NCBI RefSeq assembly: GCF_029227915.1
Contig: NC_079881.1
Location: 15,289,501 to 15,353,500, forward strand
DNA length: 64,000 nt
Reading direction: 5' to 3'
From: Hydractinia symbiolongicarpus
Lineage: Eukaryota > Cnidaria > Hydrozoa > Anthoathecata > Hydractiniidae
Both the position numbers and the translations under genes were made by a program. Below, one piece after another: positions 1-10,690 of the stretch (the stretch's first letter is position 1; each line of letters starts with the position of its first letter). The notes under the pieces are model-generated. The model saw nothing but the letters and a program-made list of their open reading frames with translations, was not told the origin of the DNA and did no database searches.

Positions 1-80
1 CTGGATCCGATTATAATTGGATCCCATCCTGGTCTGATCCGGTCCGATCCACACAAGTGGAAACCAGCCTTTAGGACGCT

Positions 81-876
81 GCCCAATCTTTGAACATAAA
101 ATTGCCCAGTATTAAGACTGGCTGGCCAGTCTTAAGACTGGGTAGGGCGTCGCAAGATTGGGCAAAACACCATGTTAGCCCCATATATGGCGTCTTTTAG
201 ATTTTAAAGAAGGGATGTAACACACGAACTCTGTTTTTTGCAAGTCCCAACAAACATTCTCAGGCACATTAAAACATCATATTTTGGGTACTGTTGAATT
301 GACCCAGCCAATTTTTGGACACAGTAGAGTGAAAATCGTACCTAGCTAGCTAGATAGCTGGTAGAGCATGTGTTATACATTTAGCATTTATATACAGCTT
401 GTAGTAGTGGCTAAATTTTAAAAATAAAATGTTTATATTTATGAAGAATCAGAAAAATCGTATTTAACCATATTATTAGTTAGCTAGCTGTTAATTCATT
501 GGAGGAGATGTTTAGCCAGCTAGCGAGCTGTAGCCAGCTAGCTAATATCATAGTCTATAGAAGAAAACCTTATAGACTATGCTAATATGGTTGAGTAGTT
601 TCAATTTTCTATACATATTATGTAAAAAAAATTAAAATACATGGTATATATAAGTTTTTGGCCTTTTGATTTTCCAAGAAAAGTTTCAATTTAAAGTACC
701 TATTAAGAGGTAAATTCTAAAAATTTTATTGTTCTGTTTGTCTTCCACAATTGTTCTAAGATTGGGCATGTACGTCCATAGAGTGGGCAGTCCAGTCTTT
801 AGACTGGCCACCCATTTGTCACTGTCGGAAGATTGGCCTGGCCAGTCTTAAGACGGGGCACGTTCAAAGATTGGGG
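81..876. mobile_element. Palindromic MITE-like element with complex inverted ends
   Basis: The ends are inverted copies: GCCCAATCTTTGAAC at 81-95 and GTTCAAAGATTGGG at 862-875. Just inside, 103-122 and the reverse complement of 841-860 match at 18 of 20 positions. Both ends also carry the subterminal motif GACTGG/CCAGTC in several orientations (120-160 and 785-850). The 500-base interior is AT-rich with TAGCTAGC runs and no coding potential. No target duplication was identified. The right end lies 36 bases before the first ATG of the RecQ-like gene. It is either an independent non-autonomous DNA element or the subterminal part of a larger one. Confidence 0.6.
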
Positions 877-912
877 AGAACAAATACAAGCGAGATAGGA
901 GATAGCCAAAAG

Positions 913-2355
913 ATGGATGTGTTGAAACGTTTGGATTTTGTATTTAATTTGCACGAAGGTTTTCCTTCTCACTGCCTTAAGCCTAAACAAATTCAATGTT
1001 TTGAAGCTCTTTTAAAGGGCAAGGATGTTGTAGCTGTCCTTCCTACGGGTTATGGAAAGTCGTTAATTTTTCAACTTCTTCCTGACGTCATACCACAGAA
1101 AAGTACAAGGAATATCGTTATTGTGGTGTGTCCTTTATCTTCAATTATAGAAGACCAAGTGCAGTTTTTAAACAGTGTTGGTATTTCAGCAATGTCACTT
1201 CATTGCAATAATAGTTCTACAAGCTCTTATGAAAGTTTGTTTGCCGAAATGAAAACTCACGAAGAAATCAATATATCAATAAAGGTGCAAGAAGGGGATA
1301 TAAATCTACTCTTCGCTCATCCAGAGCTCTGCAGTTCGGGTGCAAGTCTTGATTGGGTTTTTGTACAATAGCTGGTCATGTCATTAAATTACCTCGAATA
1401 GCTATACATATGGAGTCAAAAAAAACTATTCATTACATTTTGATTTTATGTTTTGATTATTTTTTGTCAGGTTGACAAAGAAAATAATTAATAAAAAATA
1501 TATAACAAAATAAATTAATAAGATGCTGCTCTAAAAAGGACTATGTACTTTTATATATAAAAAAGTTAACCAATAAAATATCTAAATATACATTTCAGGG
1601 GAGAAGAATTTAGAAAAGATTTTAAAGAACTTTCCGCAGTGCGCACTTATTTTCCAAAAGCATCTATGTTAGCCCTTACTGCAACTGCCTCACCTCATCA
1701 TATAACAAGTTTAGTGAAGTCATTGAACATGTCAACAGCAAAAGTTATCAGAGTAAATCCCAACCGCAATAACATATTTCTTGACAAAAAGATCCGCAAA
1801 AGTAATGCTTCTGGATTCGAAAGCTATGAGAATATATTGTTACCTATAGCAAATTCATTAAATTCAGTAAGAGAACAATTTCCAATGACAATCATTTATA
1901 TGAAATTAAAATATTGTGGTCTTGCCTTCAATCTATTTGAAAGACTTTTAAGCACATTTCAATACGTGGGATTTGAAAAAACACCATCTAGTCGTTTGTT
2001 TTGTCAATACCATGCACCACAGACAAAAGCTATGAAACTAATTATCATAAAGGAAATTTCTAAGAAGAACTCACGGATCAGAGTTAGCTTTGCTACCACT
2101 GCGCTCGGAATGGGTGTTAATATTCCACATGTAGAAAATGTTTACCACATTACCCCACCCAGCAATCTTGAAGCTTATGTTCAAGAAATAGGACGAGCTG
2201 GCAGAAGTGAGCAACCTGCAACAGCTATTTTGTTTTACAATAATTCCGATGTTGTATGTAGGCACGACCGGTACTTAAAAATAATTGTTTACTACCTTCA
2301 TATGAATCTAATACTTTGGACGGTTTCGCATCCTTTCGGTTATATTTTTCCCTGA
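913..2355 (+). pseudogene. RecQ-like DEAD/DEAH helicase gene, decayed, lacking the Walker B exon
   Basis: Two coding blocks are visible. 913-1371 (ATG at 913) contains the RecQ-type motif 0/I region, with a Q-motif-like HCLKPKQIQCFEAL and Walker A LPTGYGKSLIFQ, followed by motif Ia/Ib-like VCPLSSIIEDQV and FAHPEL. 1599-2355 follows a clean acceptor (TTTCAG ending at 1598) and contains motif III (ALTATASP), a helicase C lobe, ATTALGMGVNIP and motif VI QEIGRAGR. The block that should hold the DEAH box is missing between about 1350 and 1598; that stretch has stops and no DEAH. After about residue NNSDV (2250) the sequence stops looking like RecQ and overlaps the 3' end of the opposing gene, so the C terminus (RecQ zinc-binding, WH) is absent. 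By family knowledge the intact protein would be a 3'-5' DNA helicase. Without Walker B this copy should be inactive. Family assignment is firm; whether it is a host gene or transposon cargo is open. Confidence 0.75.
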
Positions 2356-4519
2356 AATATTCAAGAGTTTCAATTTCTTTGACTGATTCAGGTGCATAAA
2401 GCAGGGAATAACTGTACTGCAATAGTGACGCTTTGCAATGCCACATCACAGGTTTAAATGGAGCACAGTGTTCCAAACAGTCAGATGGTGTGTGTGCTCC
2501 ACCAAGAAGGTGTTTTGCACCAGCAAACCAAACTCTTGTAAGCTGGTCTCCAGAAAAAGGTATTTTTATTTCCTTCATGGGATCATCTTCAGTAAAAACA
2601 ACATGACCAATGGTCTGACCAGGATCTGCTTGATAGTCAACATCTACTGTATTTGGTAACTGTTGTGGGTCTGGTAACTTCTCTAACTGTCCCGCTTGAT
2701 TGTAGATTTCTGCAATCCAATTTTCAAACGTTCTAAGAATTTCATCACAGTCTGAATATTTTGATTCGTTTGCGTTAATAATTGGCATGGAAATAATGGT
2801 TGATTTTTGTTTCATGCATTCACTATATGGGTGAGGTAAACGCACTGGCAGCACGTGTTTTAAAAACTTAAATTGTGAAAGAAATTCCAACATTATTCTC
2901 CCAAATAAATTTTCGAGGTGTCAGCATAATGTTGCCATTCTTGAACATTTGGCATAAACAAATTTGGTGATGCAGTACGTACACTTTTGATTAAAGGAAT
3001 ATCATTAGACAGATGTTGCAATGGTATTCGATTTTCAATTAGATTACTGGCCATCATGTGGAGGTTGATATTGTCAACATTTATCCTTGTAGCCACAAGC
3101 ACCCTTATATCCCAGTTATCTGATGTACCACGCAAAGATCCACCATTTCTGATAATATTAACAGCCTTTTCCATAAAATGACCACCTGCTAATTTTAAAA
3201 AAACATCGCTCATGGAAATCGATAAGCAAAATCCAACTTGATTTAATCTTCTTTGGAACTATAAAAATTGTATATGTATGTAATATCAAATAAACGACTT
3301 GGAAGTATTTAATTTACCTCTAGTCTATCTAAGCCAATATAAAAATCTTTCTTTAAGGTTTTGATAAAGCTACTTTATAACACCTTTTTTAGGTTTAGGT
3401 CGTACTTTTTAGGTTTAGTTTGATACTTTTTTAGAACGGTTTGGAGCTGGCCCCTCCTTTAAGCCCTTAAAATGCTTTTCCAAGCCAATTAATTTAATTT
3501 TTCAATTTTCCCAATACTTTGTGAGTTAGCAGCTAAAATTACCTATATAATCTCAGCCTTTTGTTTCATAATAATTAAGTTTCTTATTAAAAATTTGTGT
3601 ACATGTGGTAAAACTTATTGCTGCTGTTATGTTATGTTATGTTACTATAATTTTGATTTTTTGATTTATTTGTGAAGTTTAATTTAATTGTATATAGACT
3701 TTTTTATTTTTGATATTTTGATTTTAATAAAAACTAAAGTATGTTGAAATAGAGTTATATATAATACCTGTCTATTGCAACCTCCTTCAATTGCAAGAAT
3801 GGTGTTAATTCTTTGTAGTCGACTTAATTCATGCCATCTAATCTGCATTAACACTGAAAAGACAAAACAAAGTTTAACTTTTAAACTAATACTCAAGGGT
3901 TGGTGTAATTTACCAGTGCTTGTTAGCAAAATTTTTAACAATAAAGAATTATTTGATTCTAACTCTTCCCATAAACTTTCGAAATCAAATATCTGTAAGC
4001 CATTGTAGCTTGTATCATGTAAGTATGATGGTTTAGTTCTCCTACAAAGTTTTGCAGAATCACTTTCAACCTCCAACCTCCAACCAGCAACATTTTACTT
4101 TCAAAGTCTACCATGGAAATTTTACAATTTTCTTTATTCCTTTGTATGTTTGTGACATCACAGAGAGCAGGTTTATTTCCAAAAAGCTTCTTTTTTGCCA
4201 CAGATGTGGTTTTACTTGGTGAAGAACTGCACAACGTTTAACTGAAACATTTTGTCTATGTAAACTTAGATTTTTTTGGCACTGACATCGGTATTCATGC
4301 ATTTTTTGAATAAACGATATACATTTACGACATATAGCATCAGACATTCCATCATCTTGTGACACTCTTATTCCACATGTTTGCTCAATTTTAAATGTTA
4401 GGTAAATTTTTTCTCCACTTTTTGAAAAACATTTTGTCACATGGTTTTGAGCAGTGACAATACAGCATAATCGACAAAGCACTTCATTTTTAGGTAAAGT
4501 GGCATGTTTAGTATATATC
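2225..4519 (-). pseudogene. ZAD-like zinc finger plus DUF6589-like protein gene, decayed, intron-containing
   Basis: Read on the minus strand. The first exon holds an N-terminal paired-cysteine domain (LCRLC near 4475, AICRKC near 4325) resembling a ZAD/zf-AD finger, then a basic linker. It carries at least two frameshifts, near 4230 and 4080. An exon ends at 3914 with donor GTAAAT; the next exon is 3853-3768, flanked by a pyrimidine-rich acceptor and donor GTATTA; the next begins at 3258. The 3853-3768 to 3258 junction is in phase and rebuilds a LNQVGFCLSIS segment. The last exon has SDNWDIRVL, LHMMASNLIENRIPLQ and GDQLTRVWFAGAKHL, with a frameshift near 2890, and stops at 2225. The order of conserved blocks matches proteins annotated DUF6589 in animals and fungi; this is recognition from memory, so moderate confidence. 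No ATG is visible in frame at the 5' end, so the start is unknown. The 3' end overlaps the RecQ-like gene antisense. Confidence 0.5.
3269..3767. other. Intron of the DUF6589-like pseudogene
   Basis: AT-rich, bounded by the donor at 3767 and the acceptor at 3259-3260 (minus strand). It contains a short TTATG run near 3632-3650. No other feature was recognised. Confidence 0.4.
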
Positions 4520-4864
4520 TTTGTTGGTCACAGCTGTTTCGAAGCGGACAAAAATGTTACGAAAAAATAATTCGAATTACCCTCTCAGTTAAAACAGGAT
4601 ATCTCAAGAACGAAATAAAATTTTTATATTCTGTAAAAAGAATAATAATTTCAGATAAATTCTCCATATTATTAAAAGAAAAAATTTTTTGGACACTTGT
4701 CCGAAATTGGTATATTTAGGCCAAAATGTCTAAAAATGACTTAAAAATTATCATGTAGATGAATGTCTTCCACAATATCTCTAGATTAAAGTTAAGGAAA
4801 CATGTTTCTTATGGCCAACAGGTTAGGTTAAATATCTGGAATAAAAACTAATTAATTTTATTAC
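4520..4864. other. No recognisable feature
   Basis: AT-rich sequence containing several TGTCCGAAAT-like words that foreshadow the tandem repeat to its right. No coding or structural signal was seen. Confidence 0.4.
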
Positions 4865-5260
4865 TGTCCGAAATTGTCCGAAGGGTTATTTTTGGGCCAA
4901 TTGTGAGACCTATGTGAAAAACGGCCTTTAGAGCCTCAATGTATGCTTAAAGTTTGTTTATTAACTGAAAAAAAACATTACTTTGGATTCTAAGGCCATT
5001 AAAGATGATGTAGATTACATATTAGTCTGTGCGAAATTGTCCAAAGGGTTATTTTTGGGCCAAATGTGAGAAATTATGTGAAAAACGGCCTTTAGAGCCT
5101 GAATGTATGCTTAAAATTTGTTTATTAACTGAATAAAAAACATACCTTTGGATTCTGAGGCCGTTAAAGATGATGTAGATGTAATATTTATCTGTCCGAA
5201 ATTGTCCAAAGGGTCACTTTTGGTCCTAACGGTTTTCGGGCCAAATATGTGACATCATAC
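4865..5260. repeat. Tandem repeat, about 164-bp unit, about 2.4 copies
   Basis: Units begin TGTCCGAAATTGTCC at 4865, TGTGCGAAATTGTCC at 5028 and TGTCCGAAATTGTCC at 5193 (spacings 163 and 165). Each includes GGGTTATTTTTGGGCC, AAAACGGCCTTTAGAGCCT and GATGATGTAGAT. The units are clearly related but diverged. They are non-coding. Confidence 0.8.
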
Positions 5261-5793
5261 ATTAAATAAAACGTCATTCAGAGTCGACAGTTTCAACATT
5301 CTAGTATATCATGCTATATCAAGTAGTGCATAAATAGTTTATTTATTATATACAATAAATATATACAAAGCAATCATTTTGTGTTTCTTTATAAATTGTA
5401 TAAAATAGCAACCAATCTTGTGATAAAGCCAAGATTAGCTAGCTAGCCATAAACATCTTTGATTTCAACAATTTCATCTTGAAAGATAGATAGATAGATA
5501 GATATTTATTTATCAATAGCAGTTATATATATACAATTAAAATTAAAAGAAAATAAATATAAAGAAAAAGAAAATAAATATCATAATTAGTCAGGGTAAC
5601 AAAATTAAAATATATAATGCTATTGAAGGGAGACCATACCTAATAGCATAAAGCTAAGGCAAAGGGTATGGCCACCCTTGGACAATTACAGTAAACGATA
5701 CGAGACGCACAAAACAACACACACATAAAAGTGGGTCAAATGATAAACAACCATGCGGGAAACAAATGGCCAAGTCTGACAATTCAGGAAGGA

Positions 5794-7767
5794 TTAGTAA
5801 GAGGAAACAAAGTACTTTTTCAGATCACTTCTAAGATTAAAATAATCAAGGGAGACAAATTTTCTAGTCATTAAAGACTGCAATTTATTCCAGGAATTAA
5901 TGGCATTAAATCTAATTGAGTTTTTACCAAAAGAAATAGTATTAAAGGTAGGGAGATTGATCAAACCAATTTTCTCTGCCCGAGTGCCTTGAGCATGGGT
6001 GAAGTCAACCGCAAATGTATTAAGGATAGAAGCAGGCAATTTTTCATGAAATAGTTTATGTAAAAATAGAATATTATGACATTTGACAATATCAGAGAAT
6101 TTGAGGAGCTCAAGATTACCATACAGGTGACTGGATGATGCTCTTCGAGATTCAAAAGACATGAGTCTAATAGCAAAATTTTGCAAAACAGTAATACGAT
6201 TAACATCAAGACTGTTTGGCTGACCCCAAATTTGATTACAATATTGCAAGTGTGAATGAAAAATGGCATAGTAAACTAGAATAAGAACATTTAAAGGCAC
6301 AAAGTGACGAAGTTTAGCTAAAGCTCCATTGGCCCTCTTGAGCTTGGCAACAGTATCATTGATCTGAGACTTCCAGCTTAAATCAGAATCTAATAGAACA
6401 CCAAGATATTTAATACAATTACTAGGTATAAGCCTTTTACCATTGATAAAAAGCCTAAAATCGTAATTAAGAGGTTTCCGTGTATGTTTAAAAACAATGT
6501 ACTCAGTCTTACTAGCATTAAGAGAAATTTTATTGGCATTGAGCCAATGGCAAAGAAGCTTGAGGTCAAAATTCATTTGTTTGGCCAGTTGTTTCAAAGA
6601 TTTACTGAAGTTTAAGAGATTGGTGTCATCAGCAAAGTGATGCACCAAAGAAAAATTAATTGAACAATGCAGGTCGTTAATATAAATTAAAAATAAAAGA
6701 GGTCCTAAAACAGAGCCCTGAGGGACACCATGCCTGATAAGATTACTAGTTGATATATTTCCATTGATGGATACAAACTGTTGACGTCCTGTTAAATAAG
6801 ATTTAAATAGTGAGAGTGGAGTACCACTAATTCCATAGTGAAAAAGCTTTTTAAGCAAAATTTCATGATCAACCGTATCAAAAGCCTTTTGAAGATCAAT
6901 GAACACTCCACATGCATAATTTCCTTTATCAAGAGCATCCATAATTTTTTGAGAGATGTTCAGAAGTGTTTGAGAAGTCGAGTAATTTTTCCTAAAGCCA
7001 AATTGATGCTTGTAGAGGGCGTTGTTTGCTTCGAGAAAACCATACACTCGTTTGTATATGATTTTTTCATATATTTTATCAATATTTGAGAGTAAGGATA
7101 TAGGTCGGTAATTTGTTAATTCTAATTTGGACCCTTTTTTATAAATAGGGATGGTCTTGGCAGTTTTTAGGTTTGTAGGAAAAATACCAGTTGTGAAAGA
7201 CAAATTAATAAGTTTTGAAAGTGGTATAGATAATTCAGATTTAACAAGAGTTAAAATATGGGCAGGAATACTGAATGGCCCAGAAGATTTACCAGGGTCA
7301 AGGGAAGAAATGCAATGCAGAACTTCTAAATCATCAGTTGGTGAAAGAAACATCGAATTAGAAGTAGAATTTTTTAGAAAAGAGGAGAAATGTTTTCGAG
7401 TGAACGGGATATTCATTCTGATGTTATCTGCAATTGAAGCAAAGTAATCATTAAAAGAATTAGCAATTGTCACTGGATCAGTTACAACAGAGTTATTAAT
7501 GTTCATACAGGTGGGAGAAGCAGAAACAGAAGAACGAACAGAAATAATATTTTTAACCCCTTTCCAAATATTGCCAATATTTTTTTGGTTATTGCTAAAA
7601 TATTTATTGAGGAAATTACTCTTACTCATTCTACATAGAGATACAATTTTGTTGCGGTACTTTTTAAAACTCTCTAGCAAGGAAGACTTTAAAAGTGGAT
7701 CTTTCTCTCTTAAAAAGCATTTATGCAGATGGTCTCTTTTGATTATTGAGGTAAGGATACCATTAGT
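5794..7767 (-). CDS. LINE reverse transcriptase domain (part of ORF2)
   Basis: Open frame of about 658 codons from the transposon junction at 7767 to the stop at 5794. It shows the RT signature blocks in order: NYRPISLLS, a KAFDTVDH fingers motif, HGVPQGSVLGPLLF, and the catalytic FADD near 6624-6635, followed by a thumb region and a C-terminal tail containing LQNFAIRLMSF. The protein would copy element RNA at the nicked target (target-primed reverse transcription). The real start of ORF2 lies upstream in the endonuclease part (9176-10397), so no start codon is expected here. No internal stop or frameshift was seen, which suggests a fairly young copy despite the insertion that now separates it from the endonuclease. 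Confidence 0.85.
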   Translation of the reverse strand, partial: TNGILTSIIKRDHLHKCFLREKDPLLKSSLLESFKKYRNKIVSLCRMSKSNFLNKYFSNNQKNIGNIWKGVKNIISVRSSVSASPTCMNINNSVVTDPVTIANSFNDYFASIADNIRMNIPFTRKHFSSFLKNSTSNSMFLSPTDDLEVLHCISSLDPGKSSGPFSIPAHILTLVKSELSIPLSKLINLSFTTGIFPTNLKTAKTIPIYKKGSKLELTNYRPISLLSNIDKIYEKIIYKRVYGFLEANNALYKHQFGFRKNYSTSQTLLNISQKIMDALDKGNYACGVFIDLQKAFDTVDHEILLKKLFHYGISGTPLSLFKSYLTGRQQFVSINGNISTSNLIRHGVPQGSVLGPLLFLIYINDLHCSINFSLVHHFADDTNLLNFSKSLKQLAKQMNFDLKLLCHWLNANKISLNASKTEYIVFKHTRKPLNYDFRLFINGKRLIPSNCIKYLGVLLDSDLSWKSQINDTVAKLKRANGALAKLRHFVPLNVLILVYYAIFHSHLQYCNQIWGQPNSLDVNRITVLQNFAIRLMSFESRRASSSHLYGNLELLKFSDIVKCHNILFLHKLFHEKLPASILNTFAVDFTHAQGTRAEKIGLINLPTFNTISFGKNSIRFNAINSWNKLQSLMTRKFVSLDYFNLRSDLKKYFVSSY

Positions 7768-9175
7768 GGGGTCATCTACAAAATTCGTAGCAATTCGTAT
7801 AAAAAAAATTCGTATATGCTATACGAATTTTCTTTTGCCATACAGTAATTAAATTCGTATGAAATTTTTTTAAATTCGTATAAAATTCGTATGAGTTTTA
7901 AATTAAATTCGTATGAGTTTTAAATTAAATTCGTATGAGTTTTAAATTAAATTCGTATGTGTTTAAATTAAATTCGTATGAGTTAAATTCGTACGAGTTT
8001 AACAAAAAATTCGTATGAGATTTTAATTAGATGCGTATGGTTTTAAAAAAAAGAAAATCGTTTGACATTGTATTAAATTCGTATATGAGTTTCAAAATAA
8101 AATATTTTTTAGATCGCATTTTAAAAGTTTAAAAACGAAAAACGGCGATAGAAATGTTTTTTTAGATCGCATTTTAAAAGTTTTAAAACGAAAAACGGCG
8201 ATAGAAATGTTTTTTTTAGATCGCATGTTAAAAGTTGAAAAACGAAAAACGGCGATAGAAATGTTTTTTTTAGATCGCATTTTCAAAAGTTTAAAAACGA
8301 AAAACGGCGATAGAAATGTTTTTTAGATCGCATGTTAAAAGTTGAAAAACGAAAAACGGCGATAGAAATGTTTTTTTTAGATCGCATTTTCAAAAGTTTA
8401 AAAACGAAAAACGGCGATAGAAATGTTTTTTTAGATCGCATGTTAAAAGTTGAAAAACGAAAAACGGCGATAGAAATATTTTTTTAGATCGCATTTAAAA
8501 AGTTTAAAAACGAAAAACGGCGATAGAAATGTTTTTTTAGATCGCATTTTCAAAAGTTTTAAAACGAAAAACGGCGATAGAAATGTTTTTTTTTTAGATC
8601 GCACGTTAAAAGTTGAAAAACGAAAAACGGCGATAGAAATGTTTTTTTAGATCGCATGTTAAAAGTTGAAAAACGAAAAACGGCGATAGAAATGTTTTTT
8701 TAGATCGCATTTTAAAAAGTTTAAAAACGAAACACGGCGATAGAAGTGTTTTTTAGATCGCATTTTCAAAAGTTTTAAAACGAAAAACGGCGATAGAAAT
8801 GTTTTTTTAGATCGCATGTTAAAAGTTGAAAAACGAAAAATGGCGATAGAAGTGTTTTTGTTAGATCGCATTTTAAAAGTGTAAAAACGAAATATAATTC
8901 GTATGAAAATTCGTATAAAAGAGAATATAATTCGAATGACAATTCGTATGAAAGAGAATATAATTCGTATGACAATTCGTATGAAAATCGTATAAAAGAG
9001 AATATAATTCGTATGACAATTCGTATGAAAATCGTATAAAATTCGTATTAGATTTTTTAAAAATCGTATAACTATTTAACACTATACGAATTGTATACGA
9101 TTTTTATACGAATTAAAAGCAATTAAATTCGTATATATTCGTATAAAATATCATACGAAATTTGTAGACGACCCC
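7768..9175. mobile_element. TIR element with internal minisatellite, inserted in the LINE
   Basis: Bounded by inverted repeats: GGGGTCATCTACAAA at 7768 and, reverse complemented from 9175, GGGGTCGTCTACAAA. The match continues to about 22 bases with two differences. Both flanks are dense in the heptamer ATTCGTA and its complement (7787-8090 and 8885-9150). The centre is a minisatellite of about 53 bp. There is no transposase frame, so it is non-autonomous. The flanks end CATTAGT and begin AATCCAAGG with no duplicated bases. Joining them keeps the LINE frame open (a PWIT-type motif spans the site), so insertion appears to have left no target duplication. Confidence 0.8.
8112..8880. repeat. Minisatellite, about 53-bp unit, 15 copies
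   Basis: The word AGATCGCA recurs at 8112, 8164, 8218, 8272, 8325, 8379, 8433, 8486, 8539, 8596, 8649, 8702, 8755, 8809 and 8863 (spacing 52-57, mostly 53-54). Each unit also has CGAAAAACGGCGATAG and a T-run of variable length that explains most length variation. Alternate units differ (CATTTT versus CATGTT), hinting at a higher-order pattern. Confidence 0.95.
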
Positions 9176-10397
9176 AATCCAAGGATTGGATTTTTTTTTT
9201 CTTTTTTTGTTGCATGTTTTTTTTAGAGGAGCATGATTGACCAATAGACTGTTGATACAATTGTAAAAATTGTTAAACGATAAGTTGGGATCATCTACAT
9301 TCAATTGTAGGATATCATCCCAATTTTTATTGTGAAGTTCGGTGAGAAAGTCATTGTGATGAAATTTCTTCCAATCATGAACAAATATATCATCAGAGGT
9401 GTGCAAAGGATTGATTGCAGACAAGTTTTTTAAGACTAAGAACTGAGGGAAATGGTCAGATATTGAACTTATAATATTACCAGACACAGTGTCCCACTTG
9501 GCTGAACTAAAATAAATATTATCAATAATCGTGCTAGAAACTTCAGTAACTCTTGTGGGAAGAATTATATGCGGGAGTAAGTTAAATTGCGAAGTAATAT
9601 CGATGTAATCGGACACTTCTTTGACTGTTTCAGACTTTAGAAGGTCAATATTAAAGTCTCCAAGGAGGAAGATAGACTTGTTATCTGAAGACGCTTTCTC
9701 AAGAAGAGGCAATAAAAAATGATTGTTGAACTCATCAACAGACATCGAGGGATGTCTGTAGATGCATCCAACAATCATGTTTCTATCTTTGGCCCGTATA
9801 ATTTCAATGAATTTAGATTCAAGCTCCTTGCTTTTATATGCAAGAGTATCCAGGTCGGGACGTTCAATAAATTGCAAGTGATTAGGGATGTACAAAAGAG
9901 CACCACCCTTTTCACCTTCAGTAGGTGTGTGCGTGAAGGAATAACCCGATAGATCGCAGTTAATAGGTGGGATTTTAGTCTGGAATTTGGTCTCAGTGAT
10001 ACCAATAACACTGAAGTCATGCCCAAGTTGACCTAACAGAATCTTTAGTTCATCAATATGTTTAGACAGAGAGGCGATATTCATATGAAAAAGGGAGAAT
10101 TTATCAGAATTAACTTGAAGGGCAGAGAATTCAATTGGATCGTAATATTTGCAGTTGACACCACCCATGGTTTCAGGATGGGGGACCTCGTTGATTTCAA
10201 TAGAGTTGAGCTGGGAGAGAAACCTTTTCATTTCCATAGAGGAAAGACTCTTGTCATAAACTAAGGGGGGAGTTGTTGAGCCAAAGGGGAGAATTTTGTT
10301 GATACATTTACAGCAGAACCAAAGTTCATCAGAGTTTTGGAGAGATATATAATCATCAGCATTGAGACCATTGCATTTAATATGAATCCAAAGTCTT
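9176..10397 (-). CDS. LINE endonuclease domain with N-terminal PHD-like remnant (part of ORF2)
   Basis: Minus-strand open frame. Starting from about 10390 it encodes a partial PHD-like finger (WIHIKCNGL then DELWFCCKC), a common N-terminal accessory of these LINEs. After MEMKRF (10237) comes an APE-type endonuclease: FHMNIASL, GITETKF (catalytic Glu), GGALLYI, CIYRHP, LLGDFNID (catalytic Asp/Asn) and SISDHFPQF (catalytic Asp-His). The family role is nicking of target DNA to prime reverse transcription. It ends at the transposon junction in a PWI motif; past 9175 the frame reads into the inserted element. Apart from the 5' truncation, no damage was seen. Confidence 0.85.
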
Positions 10398-10690
10398 AAC
10401 TAAATATAAAAAAGAAGTATTAAGTGACTTAGCTACAAAACACGATGCAAAATGCAAAACTGTAGGACCAAAAAATAGCTACTCTTTACAGAAAAATACA
10501 AAACAGAAGAAAAAAGATTAAAAAGATAACAATTAGCCACGTTTAAAGTTTTACAAGCTATAAAACAATTTCTTAAAACCAAGGGTGATCTTATAGCAAA
10601 AAAATAATATTAAAATCCCAGCAAAATAAAGTAGTTTACTGTTTTTCCCTTACCTCGTGCTCTGCCAAACTTTAGCTAGCTTCAAAATTG
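10398..10690. other. No recognisable feature
   Basis: AT-rich, with A-runs next to the LINE 5' junction. Nothing was recognised. Confidence 0.4.

Larger units (their letters stand above)
5482..10397 (-). mobile_element. CR1/Jockey-group LINE, 5'-truncated, with (ATCT)n tail
   Basis: Minus-strand non-LTR retrotransposon. From its 5' side (high coordinates) it has the remnant of a PHD-like finger, an APE-type endonuclease, a reverse transcriptase and a 3' UTR ending in a short (ATCT)n microsatellite (5485-5504, seen as GATA on the plus strand). It is split by a separate TIR element at 7768-9175. The coding frame is open on both sides of that insertion and would be continuous across it. The 5' end is cut inside the PHD-like finger; a stop appears just upstream at about 10397, typical of incomplete reverse transcription. 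Assignment to the CR1-like side of the Jockey group is from the FADD-type RT and microsatellite tail; the exact clade is not determined. Confidence 0.85.

Noticed and set aside
8112-8880. Regularly spaced direct repeats resembling a CRISPR array
   Set aside because: The whole 53-bp unit repeats with no unique spacers, and the context is a eukaryotic intergenic transposon. It is a minisatellite.
8092-9082. Several 60-70 codon minus-strand frames
   Set aside because: They are translations of the minisatellite and ATTCGTA arrays; repetitive and without family resemblance.
9719-10026. Plus- and minus-strand frames in the LINE endonuclease region
   Set aside because: Alternate frames of the endonuclease coding sequence.
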